Of a DNA stretch of 64,000 bases, positions 1 to 8,621 are shown piece after piece. The position numbers were made by a program, and so were the translations under genes. The stretch's first letter is position 1. Each line of letters starts with the position of its first letter. Source of the stretch: Lysinibacillus odysseyi 34hs-1 = NBRC 100172 (GTDB lineage Bacteria > Bacillota > Bacilli > Bacillales_A > Planococcaceae); NCBI RefSeq assembly GCF_001591965.1, contig NZ_BCVX01000006.1:223818-287817 (forward strand), written 5' to 3'. Under the pieces are notes generated by a model that was not told the origin of the DNA, ran no database searches, and worked only from the letters and a program-made list of their open reading frames with translations.

Positions 1-585
1 TCCGCCTATGATTTAAAAATCCTCGAAGATCCAAAAGGAACGTTAGGCGGCGCTGAAAATATTAATACACTGGCAAGAAAGGATTTAAAAAAGGATTTAC
101 CTGATGTCTATACAGTGCTCGATCGTTTCTACTGGGAACCGGAAGATATGGAAAAAGTAATGTATGATGCGCAGGAGGGTGACTTTGAGGATGCCGCTGT
201 AAAATGGATCGAAGACAATGAAGAAAAAGTGAAGGAATGGACAGAGGGTATCAAAAAAGCAGACGGAACAGAAGTAGAACTGGTTTCTACACCATGGGAC
301 TCAGAGCGTGCTTCCAGCAGTGTCGTAAAAGCAGTGTTGGAGCAGTTAGGCTATAAAGTGACAGTCACACCAGTAGATCCTGCTATTATGTTCCAGGCCA
401 TTGCCACTGGCGAAGGCGATGCGACGGTAGCGCCGTGGCTGCCGACAACTCATAAGGCGTTTTATGAAAAACATAAGGAAGATATCGTCGATTTAGGTGA
501 AAACCTCGAAGGCACACAAAACGGCTTTGTCGTACCCGCCTATATGGATATTGATTCAATCGAGGAGCTGGAGCCGAAAAAATAG
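1..585 (+). CDS. opuAC: Glycine betaine ABC transporter substrate-binding protein, 3' end
   Basis: This is the C-terminal ~194 residues of an OpuAC-type lipoprotein that binds glycine betaine outside the membrane and delivers it to the OpuA importer during osmotic stress. The frame is open from base 1, so the start lies outside the window. The readable part contains LKILEDPKGTLGGAENINT, then EEKVKEWTEGIKK, then the second lobe with STPWDSERASS and APWLPTTHKAFYEKH, ending DIDSIEELEPKK. This lobe order and ending match Bacillus subtilis OpuAC as I remember it. A terminator follows. Confidence 0.93.
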   Translation, partial: SAYDLKILEDPKGTLGGAENINTLARKDLKKDLPDVYTVLDRFYWEPEDMEKVMYDAQEGDFEDAAVKWIEDNEEKVKEWTEGIKKADGTEVELVSTPWDSERASSSVVKAVLEQLGYKVTVTPVDPAIMFQAIATGEGDATVAPWLPTTHKAFYEKHKEDIVDLGENLEGTQNGFVVPAYMDIDSIEELEPKK

Positions 586-639
586 TTTTTTAATTTGCCA
601 TGAAAACGGCCAACTTGATTATTGATCTTCTCAGAAAAA

Positions 640-682
640 AAGCGTATTCGACTGACAATAACGAATACGCTTCTTTTTCTTT
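640..682 (+). terminator. Rho-independent terminator of opuAC
   Basis: An 11-bp stem AAGCGTATTCG / CGAATACGCTT is followed by CTTTTTCTTTT. It lies 55 bases after the opuAC stop and may also serve the convergent gene at 709-900. Confidence 0.85.
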
Positions 683-708
683 TGTATCTTAATGATTGGT
701 GATAGACA

Positions 709-900
709 TTACTGACATCTTTCACACATTACATTGTTCGCTGTTCTTGCAATTGTATAATCTAATCTTCCTACTAGCATAGCTTTTTCAGAAGGCATTG
801 TTATAGTAGCATTAAATCTTTCGCCTTCTTCAATTTCCCTGCCACAAACAGTGCAAATTAATTGCTTAGATGAAAATGCATCCTTTATTTTATCTAACAA
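709..900 (-). CDS. Small protein with two CxxC pairs
   Basis: A 63-residue protein with CTVCG near residue 16 and MCERC at the C-terminus, a spacing that suggests a zinc ribbon or other metal-binding fold. Similar small Bacillales proteins are often labelled as an Fe3+-hydroxamate transporter component, but this one has no signal peptide and no binding-protein domain, so I do not use that name. It lies between opuAC and the VWA lipoprotein. Function unknown. Confidence 0.65.
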   Translation of the reverse strand: MLDKIKDAFSSKQLICTVCGREIEEGERFNATITMPSEKAMLVGRLDYTIARTANNVMCERCQ

Positions 901-939
901 TTTTTCCAGCCCCCCTTCTACCTTCCCCTTTTACTGTAT

Positions 940-2379
940 TTACTGGTTTGCGCGCAATGTATTCATACGGTCGGTCCATTCTTGAACCCGCTTGATAATT
1001 TGCTGGCGTTTTTCTTCATTTTCCTCCATTTTGTGCAAATCTAATTGCTTACGGATTTCCAAAACAGCAGCCGCCTTATCTTCAATAAGAGTTTTTATCT
1101 CCTCATAGGTCTCATTCGTAATCATTTTTTGTGCTCTCATTATATTAATCGCTTCATAAAAACGGCTTTTTTCATTTAAGCCGGCATAATAAATTTTATC
1201 GGCCAATTTTGTACGCTCTGTCATCTCGTCATAGCTCTGCCCCCATTGCTTTATCAATGAGTTAGATTTGCTTGCTACCTCCTGAAAAGAGGGAACCCAT
1301 GCTTTTTTGATGGAATTATTCAGCTCTTCAACCGTTTTTGCGGATATATATTCGCCGTTTCCTGCAGCAGCCACTTCCTTGAGAGCATTTTCCCCAGCTT
1401 GATCGACATCAAAGCCGATAATGTTTACTGTGCGATTTGCATTCTCTGCTGCAAAAGCTTTTGCCTCGGCTACAGGATCGCCATCACATGTCTCCGCACC
1501 ATCACTGATGATGTAGAGGGTGACATTTTCTGAGGAGCCAGCCATCTTCTCCTTGGCAGCTTTTATCGCATTTCCAATTGGCGTCCATCCCTTTGCCTCG
1601 ACATTTGCCACCGCTTGCGTAAACTTCTCTGCCTCAAAAGGCTGGGAAGGATACACTTCTTCAATAGTTGTGCAGGATAACTCCTTATCCTCACTATTTT
1701 GTGATCCGGCATGACCATAAACCATTAATGACACATCATTGGTATTTCCTATCGTATTCGCAAAACGAATGGCAGCCGTTTTCGCAATACCCATTTTTTG
1801 CTGTCCTTCCACATTTAAAAGCATACTTGAGCTTGCATCCAAAAGGATCACTGCTTTTCCCGGGTCAACTGCATTTTCTCCCTGTTCCATTTCGCCTGGC
1901 TCAGGCAAATAAGGCTCATACCAATCCACAGTGAATTCATTTAATTCGTTTATTGCTTGATTATAAGCATGACTGCCAATATAAAAATGCAGGGCTTTAA
2001 AGATGGCCTCTGGATCTTGAGTTGCCTCGGACACAGACGTTAACTTTTCTGTTAATGGCTGTTCATAATCCCCAAGTCCAAAATTCCCCCAAGATTGCTT
2101 CGTCTCCTCTGCATAAGAGATATCCTCAGTAAATATTCCTCCCGTTTGTGCAGCCAGTTCCTCTTCTGTTTCCGGCACTAAAAAGCTTTCAATTCCTTTA
2201 AGCTCTTCACCCCAGCTGGCAGCTCCCTTTACAGTTTCCTCTTCCATATTCTCGCTTTCCGGCACAGCTGTTTCCGCAGCAGCATCTTCTGTCGAATTAG
2301 CCTGGTCTTCAGTTTCCCCGCTGCCCGAACATCCGCCAAGCAAAAGAAAAATTAAAAGTCCAAATACCCTTTTTTCCAT
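940..2379 (-). CDS. VWA-domain lipoprotein
   Basis: A 479-residue predicted lipoprotein. Residues 1-17 form a signal peptide ending in a lipobox (LLLGGC), followed by an acidic low-complexity linker. A von Willebrand A domain begins near residue 180 with the MIDAS-type motif LLDASSSML and continues through LMVYGHAG, GWTPIGNAI and YIISDGAETCDGD. The last ~120 residues are predicted helical and charged. It resembles the YwmC/YwmD class of Bacillus VWA proteins but is longer. Probable role is extracellular metal-dependent protein binding; the ligand is unknown. Confidence 0.85.
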   Translation of the reverse strand: MEKRVFGLLIFLLLGGCSGSGETEDQANSTEDAAAETAVPESENMEEETVKGAASWGEELKGIESFLVPETEEELAAQTGGIFTEDISYAEETKQSWGNFGLGDYEQPLTEKLTSVSEATQDPEAIFKALHFYIGSHAYNQAINELNEFTVDWYEPYLPEPGEMEQGENAVDPGKAVILLDASSSMLLNVEGQQKMGIAKTAAIRFANTIGNTNDVSLMVYGHAGSQNSEDKELSCTTIEEVYPSQPFEAEKFTQAVANVEAKGWTPIGNAIKAAKEKMAGSSENVTLYIISDGAETCDGDPVAEAKAFAAENANRTVNIIGFDVDQAGENALKEVAAAGNGEYISAKTVEELNNSIKKAWVPSFQEVASKSNSLIKQWGQSYDEMTERTKLADKIYYAGLNEKSRFYEAINIMRAQKMITNETYEEIKTLIEDKAAAVLEIRKQLDLHKMEENEEKRQQIIKRVQEWTDRMNTLRANQ

Positions 2380-2783
2380 TTTTTTATCTACCTGCCAATC
2401 ATTCTCTTTTCCACTAGTATAACAAAAAGAAAGAAATGAAAAATGACAAGAATGATATTCACGGTTTAATAAGCCCGTTAGTATTACTACGATGGGCCTT
2501 TCTTCTTAATTCTTATTAACAATCGGAAAAAGGCAGCCATTCTATATAACAATCGATGTTTTCTTTAATTCTCTCTCACCTTTGCTCATTCAGCGAACAG
2601 GTCCTAGTTTTGTTCTACCTCAGGCTTCTTCATTCTCTTCTGCTATGTAATAGGTTAGATATTATTGATTTTGTCCTTATATGCTTTTAAGACTTTTATG
2701 TTTAATAGAGCATATATGTTATTTGTTGAATAATGAATCCACTGGGCAGCTTCATCACATCATGGAAAATATCTCATACTATC
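2380..2783. other. Gene-free boundary between flank and toxin locus
   Basis: No supported gene. At about 2471-2505 there is a possible bidirectional terminator (GCCCGT ... ACGATGGGC followed by a T-rich run). The rest is AT-rich with no homology I can see to the cassette spacers. Confidence 0.4.
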
Positions 2784-3122
2784 TTATGAATACCACTCGT
2801 CTTCAGAGAATTTCTCATCATCTTCACCAGGCTTTAAATTGTTTATGTCTATGAACCTTTTTATTTCTGACCTAAACAACACCAGATCCTTACTCCCAAC
2901 CACAAAACCCCTATGGTCATTCCAGCTTTTATCAACCTCTAAATTTATATCCATCTCCTGACACCATTCAATAAAATCAAACATGAGCATTGTAAAACAA
3001 ACGTTAACATTATGAAGCAAAACCCAAATACCTATTCGCCCATCTCCAAAATCTTGTTGTCGTAATTTTAAATCTCCATCCAGGAACCACTTAGTATGCT
3101 GATGTTGCTTTTCCTTAAACAT
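2784..3122 (-). CDS. Hypothetical protein, candidate immunity protein
   Basis: A 112-residue protein of unrecognised family: aromatic-rich centre (FDFIEWCQEMDINL) and an acidic C-terminus (EDDEKFSEDEWYS), with no signal peptide or membrane segment. It starts 14 bases after the stop of the pentapeptide-repeat gene, so the two are probably cotranscribed. Size, acidity and position fit a cytoplasmic immunity protein, but this rests on context only. Confidence 0.5.
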   Translation of the reverse strand: MFKEKQHQHTKWFLDGDLKLRQQDFGDGRIGIWVLLHNVNVCFTMLMFDFIEWCQEMDINLEVDKSWNDHRGFVVGSKDLVLFRSEIKRFIDINNLKPGEDDEKFSEDEWYS

Positions 3123-3136
3123 TAATTTGTATACTC

Positions 3137-3751
3137 CTATTCATTATCTAAGCTTTTATTTTGCAACCATTTTATAGCTTCTTCATCTGTTAGAATGATT
3201 GGTTTTTCTACAGTTCCGATATTGATGCTTTTAATAAACGCCTCTTCTAACCCTCGAACCCCTGTTAGTTTAGCTCCTTTCAGCAAAACTTTTTCAAATG
3301 TCGATTTGCTTACATCAGCATTTTGAAGATTAGCATTGCGGAAATCTACTTCATCAAAAAGAGCGCCCACTAATATTGCATTGCTTAAATTTGCATTATT
3401 AAATATAGTTTCAATACAATCAGTTCTAGCAAATCTTGTGTTTTGAAGATTTGCATTTGTAAAGTTGACATAAGAAACATTGGCCTTATAGAAATCAGCA
3501 TTTACTAAATTTGTATTTTTAAATGTTGATGAACACAACAATGATGAGGACATGTCCATATTACATAGATTCATCCCGTCAAATTTACATTCTGTCAAAA
3601 ATGCTTGGTCTAAAGGATATCCTGTTAGATCAAAGTCTCGGAAATCTATTTCATCAACGCCCAGCTTTTCCCCTCGCTTCCCTATAGATTCAATCCAAAC
3701 TCGATGTAATTTTAAACGTTCTATTATCTCTACACGGTTAAATATTTCCAA
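3137..3751 (-). CDS. Pentapeptide-repeat protein, probable toxin immunity
   Basis: A 204-residue protein. Residues ~35-165 are tandem A(D/N)LXX-type pentapeptides (for example TNLVNADFYKANVSYVNF), predicting a right-handed quadrilateral beta-helix. It is a close paralogue of the protein at 48890-49492; both share the C-terminal stretch with KLTGVRGLEEAFIKSINIG. Upstream is a CT tail ending VTWYP. Pentapeptide proteins such as MfpA and Qnr mimic DNA; an antinuclease immunity role here is inferred from neighbourhood. Confidence 0.75.
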   Translation of the reverse strand: MEIFNRVEIIERLKLHRVWIESIGKRGEKLGVDEIDFRDFDLTGYPLDQAFLTECKFDGMNLCNMDMSSSLLCSSTFKNTNLVNADFYKANVSYVNFTNANLQNTRFARTDCIETIFNNANLSNAILVGALFDEVDFRNANLQNADVSKSTFEKVLLKGAKLTGVRGLEEAFIKSINIGTVEKPIILTDEEAIKWLQNKSLDNE

Positions 3752-3766
3752 TTATCAGCAACTCCT

Positions 3767-3832
3767 TTATGGATACCAGGTAACTGGACTGCCCCAATCC
3801 ATGCCTTCCTTCTGCCCGGGCATTGCAGCCTA
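3767..3832 (-). pseudogene. C-terminal tail of a nuclease toxin (relic)
   Basis: About 20 codons directly upstream of the pentapeptide gene read GMDWGSPVTWYP then stop, and are closed upstream by a TAG. The terminal WYP resembles the ends of the relics before the other two pentapeptide genes (VVVWP and VIWYS). The rest of the toxin is gone. Confidence 0.5.
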
Positions 3833-3869
3833 AAATAATTCCCCTGAGTTCAGTATCCTCTCTTAAAAC

Positions 3870-3907
3870 AAAAAGCCCCTGTTGCTTATTAAACAATCAA
3901 GTGCTTT
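3870..3907 (-). terminator. Terminator, family B (degenerate)
   Basis: An imperfect copy of the second repeated hairpin of the locus. On the minus strand AAAGCACTTGATTG pairs with a CAACAGGGGCTTTTT-like arm. It lies downstream of the kptA side of the array. Confidence 0.5.
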
Positions 3908-3978
3908 AGCGTAACTCATTAACCATTCTACCTTTTCATTAAATGCTTTTTTCCAATTGTAATTATATAACGCGTAAT

Positions 3979-4530
3979 TTAATGGAATTCAATATATTCA
4001 CTATTAATTGAATCTGATAACCAAACATCAGCATTCCCTTTGTAAAAGGAAATACCATTCATAAATGCCAGCTTAGCTTTAATTCTTAATATAACAGGTT
4101 TTTCGTCTCTTCTCTTTCCTACTTCATAAGCAGTATTTTCATCTACCGACAAATGAACATATTGTCTTTCCTGTGGTAACAATCCTTTTTCCTTAATCGA
4201 CTCAACAAACCGCCTAGCTGTTCCATGATATAAATGCTCTGGAGGCTCTGCTATTTCTTTTTTTATAGGGGAAGGTATTGTATGGCCATATAAGGCTCTA
4301 ATCTTTCCGCCAACTAGTTCGTGACGTTTCTTGTCAGCGGCTTGTATCATGCTTAGTAAATCGTTAAGCTCTATAGATGCCCATTTATTATTTTCTTTTA
4401 GTGCTTTAAGAAGCTCTTGAACATCCACCCACCCATTTTCGTCCAAAACCAAGCCGTATTCGGAAGGTGCATGTCTTAATGCATAAGACACTTCTTTACT
4501 CAACTCTCGATAGTTAATAGTTATCACCAC
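3979..4530 (-). CDS. kptA: RNA 2'-phosphotransferase (KptA/Tpt1 family)
   Basis: A 183-residue protein covering the whole KptA/Tpt1 family. Visible signatures in order are LSKEVSYALRHAPSEYGL, ENGWVDVQELL, RALYGHT, LYHGT and QYVHLSVDE. The family uses NAD+ to remove a 2'-phosphate from RNA and belongs to the ADP-ribosyltransferase fold; some relatives ADP-ribosylate nucleic-acid ends. The start is GTG, 11 bases after the SUKH gene, so they are probably cotranscribed. Finding it inside an immunity array is unusual: it may repair damaged RNA or be an effector-like enzyme. Confidence 0.88.
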   Translation of the reverse strand: MVITINYRELSKEVSYALRHAPSEYGLVLDENGWVDVQELLKALKENNKWASIELNDLLSMIQAADKKRHELVGGKIRALYGHTIPSPIKKEIAEPPEHLYHGTARRFVESIKEKGLLPQERQYVHLSVDENTAYEVGKRRDEKPVILRIKAKLAFMNGISFYKGNADVWLSDSINSEYIEFH

Positions 4531-4541
4531 CCCAGGATTGT

Positions 4542-4895
4542 TTATCTGTTACGCTCTATAAGCTCATTAACCGCTTCTTGCAGCCATTCCCATATGTCCT
4601 CATAAGTTCTTCTCTGTTCATAGCCACGCGATGCAAAGTCATGAATTATTTGAACCTTTTCAGGCTCCCTTACATCAAAACAGGCAATATCATCATCGTC
4701 GTCTCTTCTAGCGAACGGTACTAAATATCGTTCAGGATATCTTTGCCTTAAACCTGCTAATCTCTTTAAGGCTTGTTCTTCACTCATCATATACCAGTAA
4801 TCAAAGTCAACTAAATTCAGCTCAATAATTTTGGTGTATGATTCTGGATATTGGAAGCCTTTCTCTATAAACTCTTCTGGTACCTTCTTTATCAT
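4542..4895 (-). CDS. SMI1/KNR4-like (SUKH) protein, probable immunity
   Basis: A 117-residue acidic protein with the SUKH-like pattern YLVPFARRDDDDDIACFD, then VQIIHDFASRGYEQR and a C-terminal helix. SUKH proteins are common broad immunity proteins of nuclease toxins. It lies immediately upstream of kptA, the reverse of the usual toxin-immunity order, so its partner toxin was probably on the upstream side and lost. Confidence 0.7.
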   Translation of the reverse strand: MIKKVPEEFIEKGFQYPESYTKIIELNLVDFDYWYMMSEEQALKRLAGLRQRYPERYLVPFARRDDDDDIACFDVREPEKVQIIHDFASRGYEQRRTYEDIWEWLQEAVNELIERNR

Positions 4896-4921
4896 TTTAT
4901 CTTTTTCCTCTCAACTGAACC

Positions 4922-4957
4922 AAAACCTTGAAAGGTATATAAAGCCCTTCAAAGTAA
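4922..4957 (-). terminator. Terminator, family A (degenerate)
   Basis: A weakened copy of the AACCTTGAAAGG...CCTTCAAGGTT hairpin, in the spacer after the gene at 4967-5329. Confidence 0.45.
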
Positions 4958-4966
4958 GACAAAATA

Positions 4967-5329
4967 TTAATCTGTATCTTTTACATCTTGTTTTGCTAAT
5001 TCAAGAGCTACTGCCAATTTAATTTGTTTTTGCTTACTTAGACCTTGTAAATAGTGAGTAATAGATTCAACTTTAATAATTGGCTCTATTTCCTCATTAA
5101 ATCGATCTAACTCTATCTCCAAGATAATATTTTCATTGATTAATAACTTATAAATATCCTCACCTTGCTCAGGGATCCAATCAATAATATAAGCTACTTT
5201 CATTTCTGGATATAAACTTCTTATCACTTCAAGTAATTTTTTATTATCTTCACTATTGAAAAGTGCTTTATTCGATTTCACAAGCTGTTTTCTCATATCT
5301 TGTTCTGTTTTACTACCGATTAGCTTCAC
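4967..5329 (-). CDS. Hypothetical protein, candidate immunity protein
   Basis: A 120-residue soluble protein of unrecognised family. The core reads YIIDWIPEQGEDIYKLLIN and the C-terminal half is helical and lysine-rich (GLSKQKQIKLAVALELAKQ). A degenerate family A terminator follows its stop, the usual end of a cassette here, so it was probably the last gene of a lost toxin cassette. Confidence 0.55.
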   Translation of the reverse strand: MKLIGSKTEQDMRKQLVKSNKALFNSEDNKKLLEVIRSLYPEMKVAYIIDWIPEQGEDIYKLLINENIILEIELDRFNEEIEPIIKVESITHYLQGLSKQKQIKLAVALELAKQDVKDTD

Positions 5330-5426
5330 GCTTTTCGCTTCCTTTATCCACTATTTTATTACCCAGGCATAACTGTCACTAAATTGCTCCGACTACTGTC
5401 AGATCAAAACAGGCGTATTTTACAAT

Positions 5427-5933
5427 TTATTTTTCTATTTCTAGTATCAAATTTTCCAAATTCAAAATATCTTTATTATCCTTATTATTTAACACTCTTA
5501 ATTCTTCGATATATAGTTTGGTCTTATTCACTGCCTCTGTTTTGAGATCCCCATAACTAACCTGTTTATCCTTCCAATACTGATAAATTAAATTAGGCAT
5601 TTCTTTCATTTCTATTGCCCCACTTCCTTCAGGTTTATCAGCAGTAACTTTACTTATTTTCACTATATTTTTTTCTTTTTTTAGTTCAATCCAAATCTTT
5701 GGTTTTTCAATATCACTAATTAAGGTATAGCTTTCCGTCTTCAACATTAATATCGCTTTTAAAAGATAATATAACCACCAATAAATAGATACCGAAAATT
5801 CATCGATATTTTCGGGTATGAAAATGCCGTAAGTTTCATTATCAATTTTAAATTGAAAATACCCATCTGCCCCGTTGAGCTCCATTTCCTCTACATTCTC
5901 ATTTTCAAATATTTTATAACTAATTTTGAACAT
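5427..5933 (-). CDS. Hypothetical protein, candidate immunity protein
   Basis: A 168-residue soluble protein with an N-terminal beta-rich part (YFQFKIDNETYGIFIPE) and a charged helical C-terminus (NNKDNKDILNLENLILEIE). I do not recognise the family. No toxin remains next to it; upstream is a family B terminator and an immunity relic. Confidence 0.5.
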   Translation of the reverse strand: MFKISYKIFENENVEEMELNGADGYFQFKIDNETYGIFIPENIDEFSVSIYWWLYYLLKAILMLKTESYTLISDIEKPKIWIELKKEKNIVKISKVTADKPEGSGAIEMKEMPNLIYQYWKDKQVSYGDLKTEAVNKTKLYIEELRVLNNKDNKDILNLENLILEIEK

Positions 5934-6082
5934 CTTTTCCCACCCTATTTAGTTATTTTTCTCATATCTTCAACTATAAGCTTGTGTCTTCCATAGGAAA
6001 AAATCAAATGCATACTTGGCATATGTTGCTCATCCGTGTGGCGTAGAATAATTCCCCATATTTTAGTATCTTCTCTTAGAAG

Positions 6083-6120
6083 AAAAAGCACTAATTGCTT
6101 ATTAAACAATCAAGTGCTTT
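6083..6120 (-). terminator. Terminator, family B
   Basis: On the minus strand AAAGCACTTGATTG ... TTAGTGCTTTTTCT forms a stem with a T-run. It matches the hairpins at 7974, 34541 and 37431 and would end transcription from the relic at 6251-6408. Confidence 0.65.
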
Positions 6121-6250
6121 AGCGTTGTGTTATAATGCCAAAAATCCGTAATACTCTAATTGGCTATCAGTGAAAAGTATTCCGAAGAGGGTTACCCCCT
6201 ATAACTCGCTATTTTATCTTTTTGACTTTTCACCGCAGTTTCTTTAAATT

Positions 6251-6408
6251 TTACCAGCCAATTTCTGCGGCTAATTGTAAGAGTAATTTCCTATCAAAGT
6301 CATCTAAGGTTTGATACATGAAAATGTCCTCCATATTTTCACCTAGCTTTTGTAGAGTTACAATTGCTAGATCACCAATCTTATAATATCCTAATAGTTT
6401 ATCTTATG
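6251..6408 (-). pseudogene. C-terminal remnant of an immunity-like gene
   Basis: About 50 codons read in frame through IGDLAIVTLQKLGENMED and LDDFDRKLLLQLAAEIGW then stop. There is no intact start, and upstream the frame is broken. This is the only readable content of the 5934-6747 gap besides the terminator at 6083. Confidence 0.5.
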
Positions 6409-6747
6409 TGTTCCGTTTTAAAGACAAATCGTATAGTTTTTTTATCACATTTTCGTTGTATACTCCCTGCTTACCATTAGTGGCCATAACATGGTATAAA
6501 ATTATAGGATTCTTTTTGTAGCTTTAGAATAAAGTTTGATTAAAAACAACCCACAGACCCATATTTTAAGTTAAATTAAAAGAGCCCTTTTTGAAAAAAA
6601 TCTGTTCAAAACGGGTTAATTCTTTGCGAAACAATGTATCATTTTCATAAAAAGTTTGATCATTTTCTACCTGCATTACTCCATAAACACGAACGATTGT
6701 TGGGGAGTGACTTCATTACCCTTTTCCCCTCTGCTTTTTGGCTTTTA

Positions 6748-7104
6748 TTATCTATTCTCTATTAAAGTAATTTCTTTTGCTTCTAAAATCCGACTGTTTA
6801 TATCTTCAGTCAATTTTTTCTGTTCTTTGAGAAAAACACTAACAACATCATTTTGTTGTAAATCGTTAATTGTTATTTCTTCACCATTATCAGACTTGAT
6901 TAAGGTGTCATCTGTTATTTTTACTTTACAAGAATAACCAATGTCATCATTACTTTTAATGTTTTTTTCTCTTGTAACATAATTTGAACAAATTATTTCC
7001 AAGGTGTCCTTTTCTATATTAGTTATTTCACCGTTAATTGAAGAAACTTCTTTTGAACAAGCGCTTAAACAAATTAAACAAAAAATTAAAGCAAGTCTTT
7101 TCAT
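6748..7104 (-). CDS. Small lipoprotein, possible DUF3221/YobA-like
   Basis: A 118-residue predicted lipoprotein with signal peptide MKRLALIFCLICLSAC (lipobox LSAC). The mature part is a short beta-rich domain with GEITNIEKDTLEI and DDTLIKSDNGEEITINDLQ, which resembles DUF3221/YobA-type OB-like lipoproteins. An exported protein stands out in an array of cytoplasmic immunity genes; it might act against a toxin at the cell surface. The family call is tentative. Confidence 0.6.
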   Translation of the reverse strand: MKRLALIFCLICLSACSKEVSSINGEITNIEKDTLEIICSNYVTREKNIKSNDDIGYSCKVKITDDTLIKSDNGEEITINDLQQNDVVSVFLKEQKKLTEDINSRILEAKEITLIENR

Positions 7105-7197
7105 AAAGCACTCCTTTCGTCAACTATAATTTAAAGGGGTAAAAAGGTGCTCCCTTTTTTCAAACAGTATAACTTTATTTTAAACGGTACAGCTTTT

Positions 7198-7302
7198 TTA
7201 TAAACGATATGACTCTATTTCAAATCTACACTTTTCAACTAATAAATTTTCTAATTCATCAACCAAACAGTTGCCGCTATTGATTTTATCTACTAGATTC
7301 AT
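7198..7302 (-). CDS. Very short ORF with good ribosome-binding site
   Basis: A 34-codon frame (MNLVDKINSGNCLVDELEN ...) preceded by AAAGGAG at suitable distance. It probably is the surviving N-terminus of a longer helical immunity gene cut by deletion, since a stop and frame loss follow. Confidence 0.35.
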   Translation of the reverse strand: MNLVDKINSGNCLVDELENLLVEKCRFEIESYRL

Positions 7303-7393
7303 AGAGTGTGCTCCTTTTCCCTCGTATGTAATTAAAGTCCTTTTCATTTGTGGGTAATTACTTGTCATTCAATTTGCTTTCGGAAAGGCAGCC

Positions 7394-7654
7394 TTATTTC
7401 CCTCTATTAGCTATATGTGATTCAACAGCCTCATCTAAACTCATCGCTTTTTCTAAATCATCATCAACAAGTATAAGTAAAGGCCCCTCTAACATATCTT
7501 CTTCTAAAGTTCTAACTTCAAAAGTAGCAGCCCAATATTTCATAGAAATTTTAGATACCCCCACCTCAATTAGTTCTAATTTGAAGTTTTTATTCTTATC
7601 TTTATTTACATAATCAAGCGCCAGTTGTTCTGCTTTTTCCCTTGTTAACTTCAC
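7394..7654 (-). CDS. Small immunity protein, possibly Imm35/YrhB-like
   Basis: An 86-residue acidic protein with MKLTREKAEQLALDYVN, then SMKYWAATFEVRT and LEGPLLILVDDDLEKAMSL, similar in layout to YrhB/Imm35-type immunity proteins. The start is GTG, supported by GGAGG 8 bases upstream. It directly follows a decayed CT, so it is a surviving immunity gene of a dead cassette. The family name is tentative. Confidence 0.6.
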   Translation of the reverse strand: MKLTREKAEQLALDYVNKDKNKNFKLELIEVGVSKISMKYWAATFEVRTLEEDMLEGPLLILVDDDLEKAMSLDEAVESHIANRGK

Positions 7655-7669
7655 TATCGAATTCCTCCA

Positions 7670-7930
7670 TATTATGTTATATACCAGGTAGCATGTAGCT
7701 TTTCGTTATAATGTTCAATACCAAGGCTACCTGCTTCCTCTACATAATCAATCGTAACCTTACCATTATCAACTTTCTTGCCACTATCTTTCACGCTACC
7801 TAGAGCATCCGCTATACTGTCTACAGCTTTTGGAACCAATACGGTCCTGATGTTTTCCGTAAGAAATCAAATACAACTTGGTAGCTGATCTCCCTCACCT
7901 GATGTACCAGAGTACCCGTTTACTTCCAGC
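7670..7930 (-). pseudogene. Decayed pre-toxin/CT cassette
   Basis: The 3' part reads VTIDYVEEAGSLGIEHYNEK ending in ATWYIT and stop. The upstream part aligns by eye with the pre-toxin arm at about 48050-48130 but with several indels. It is the dead partner of the immunity gene at 7394-7654. Confidence 0.55.
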
Positions 7931-7973
7931 ACTTTCTACATTTCTCCATATGTTGATAAGTTTTATCAAAACA

Positions 7974-8010
7974 AAAAGCACTTGCTGTCCAAAATACAAT
8001 CAAGTACTTC
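7974..8010 (-). terminator. Terminator, family B
   Basis: Minus strand GAAGTACTTGATTGT ... GCAAGTGCTTTTTGT. It lies just after the stop of the gene at 8046-8456. Confidence 0.65.
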
Positions 8011-8045
8011 TGTATATTTTCAAGTTTAATAATATTAGCGACTTT

Positions 8046-8456
8046 TTATAATTTGTTTTGTTGCAAAAATGCTGCTAACATCCTTTCAATAGGTAAACTG
8101 GCGTTTTCCTGTAATTTCTCTACTTTGGTCTTTATTTTCTTATTAGACACAATTAATTTTCTATACTCTTCATCATCAAAAGAACGTAAAGAATCTATTG
8201 CATATTCAGCCACCTCATCACTCTCATTAAGTAGATCTAGCAATAAATTAAATCCATATACTCCGTTACCCTTATCTATACAGTAGGCTAATCGAATTTT
8301 ATATTTATCACCTTTATCTTTTAACCTTCGGATGAGTTTCTCCCAATCATTATTAGTAAAATCCTTCATCAATTCTTGCACATACAGAAATTCATCGTCA
8401 TAAAAATAATTATCTGCACTATTTTCAGATAATACTACGTCTACTTTTTCGTACAT
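8046..8456 (-). CDS. Helical repeat-like immunity candidate
   Basis: A 136-residue helical protein with HEAT-like alternation, for example NNDWEKLIRRLKDKGDKY, NLLLDLLNESDEVAEYAI and PIERMLAAFLQQ. Similar small alpha-solenoid proteins occur as immunity proteins; the gene at 54608-54961 has the same general look. A family B terminator follows it. No intact toxin precedes it. Confidence 0.55.
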   Translation of the reverse strand: MYEKVDVVLSENSADNYFYDDEFLYVQELMKDFTNNDWEKLIRRLKDKGDKYKIRLAYCIDKGNGVYGFNLLLDLLNESDEVAEYAIDSLRSFDDEEYRKLIVSNKKIKTKVEKLQENASLPIERMLAAFLQQNKL

Positions 8457-8621
8457 TCATTTTCCACCTCAATTTAATGGAAGAGACAAATAATAAAATC
8501 AAATTCATCAAAGGACATGGATTCCGCTACTGAAATGATGTCCCCCAAATCCTTCTATTACGTTTGGAAATAGGACATTAATTTTATTATCCCCAACTTT
8601 TGGTGATGAGATATCTACTTA

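Noticed and set aside
1..585. Apparent domain permutation in the glycine betaine binding protein
   Set aside because: The order with the WDSE-type lobe last is the normal layout of Bacillus OpuAC, so nothing unusual is claimed.
709..900. Fe3+-hydroxamate transporter component
   Set aside because: The name is sometimes attached to such small proteins, but length, two CxxC pairs and lack of signal peptide do not support it.
8457..8621. Possible toxin tail (VGDNKINVLFPNVIEGFGG) before the 8046 gene
   Set aside because: One short open piece only, with no parallel elsewhere in the window; not enough to support a relic.
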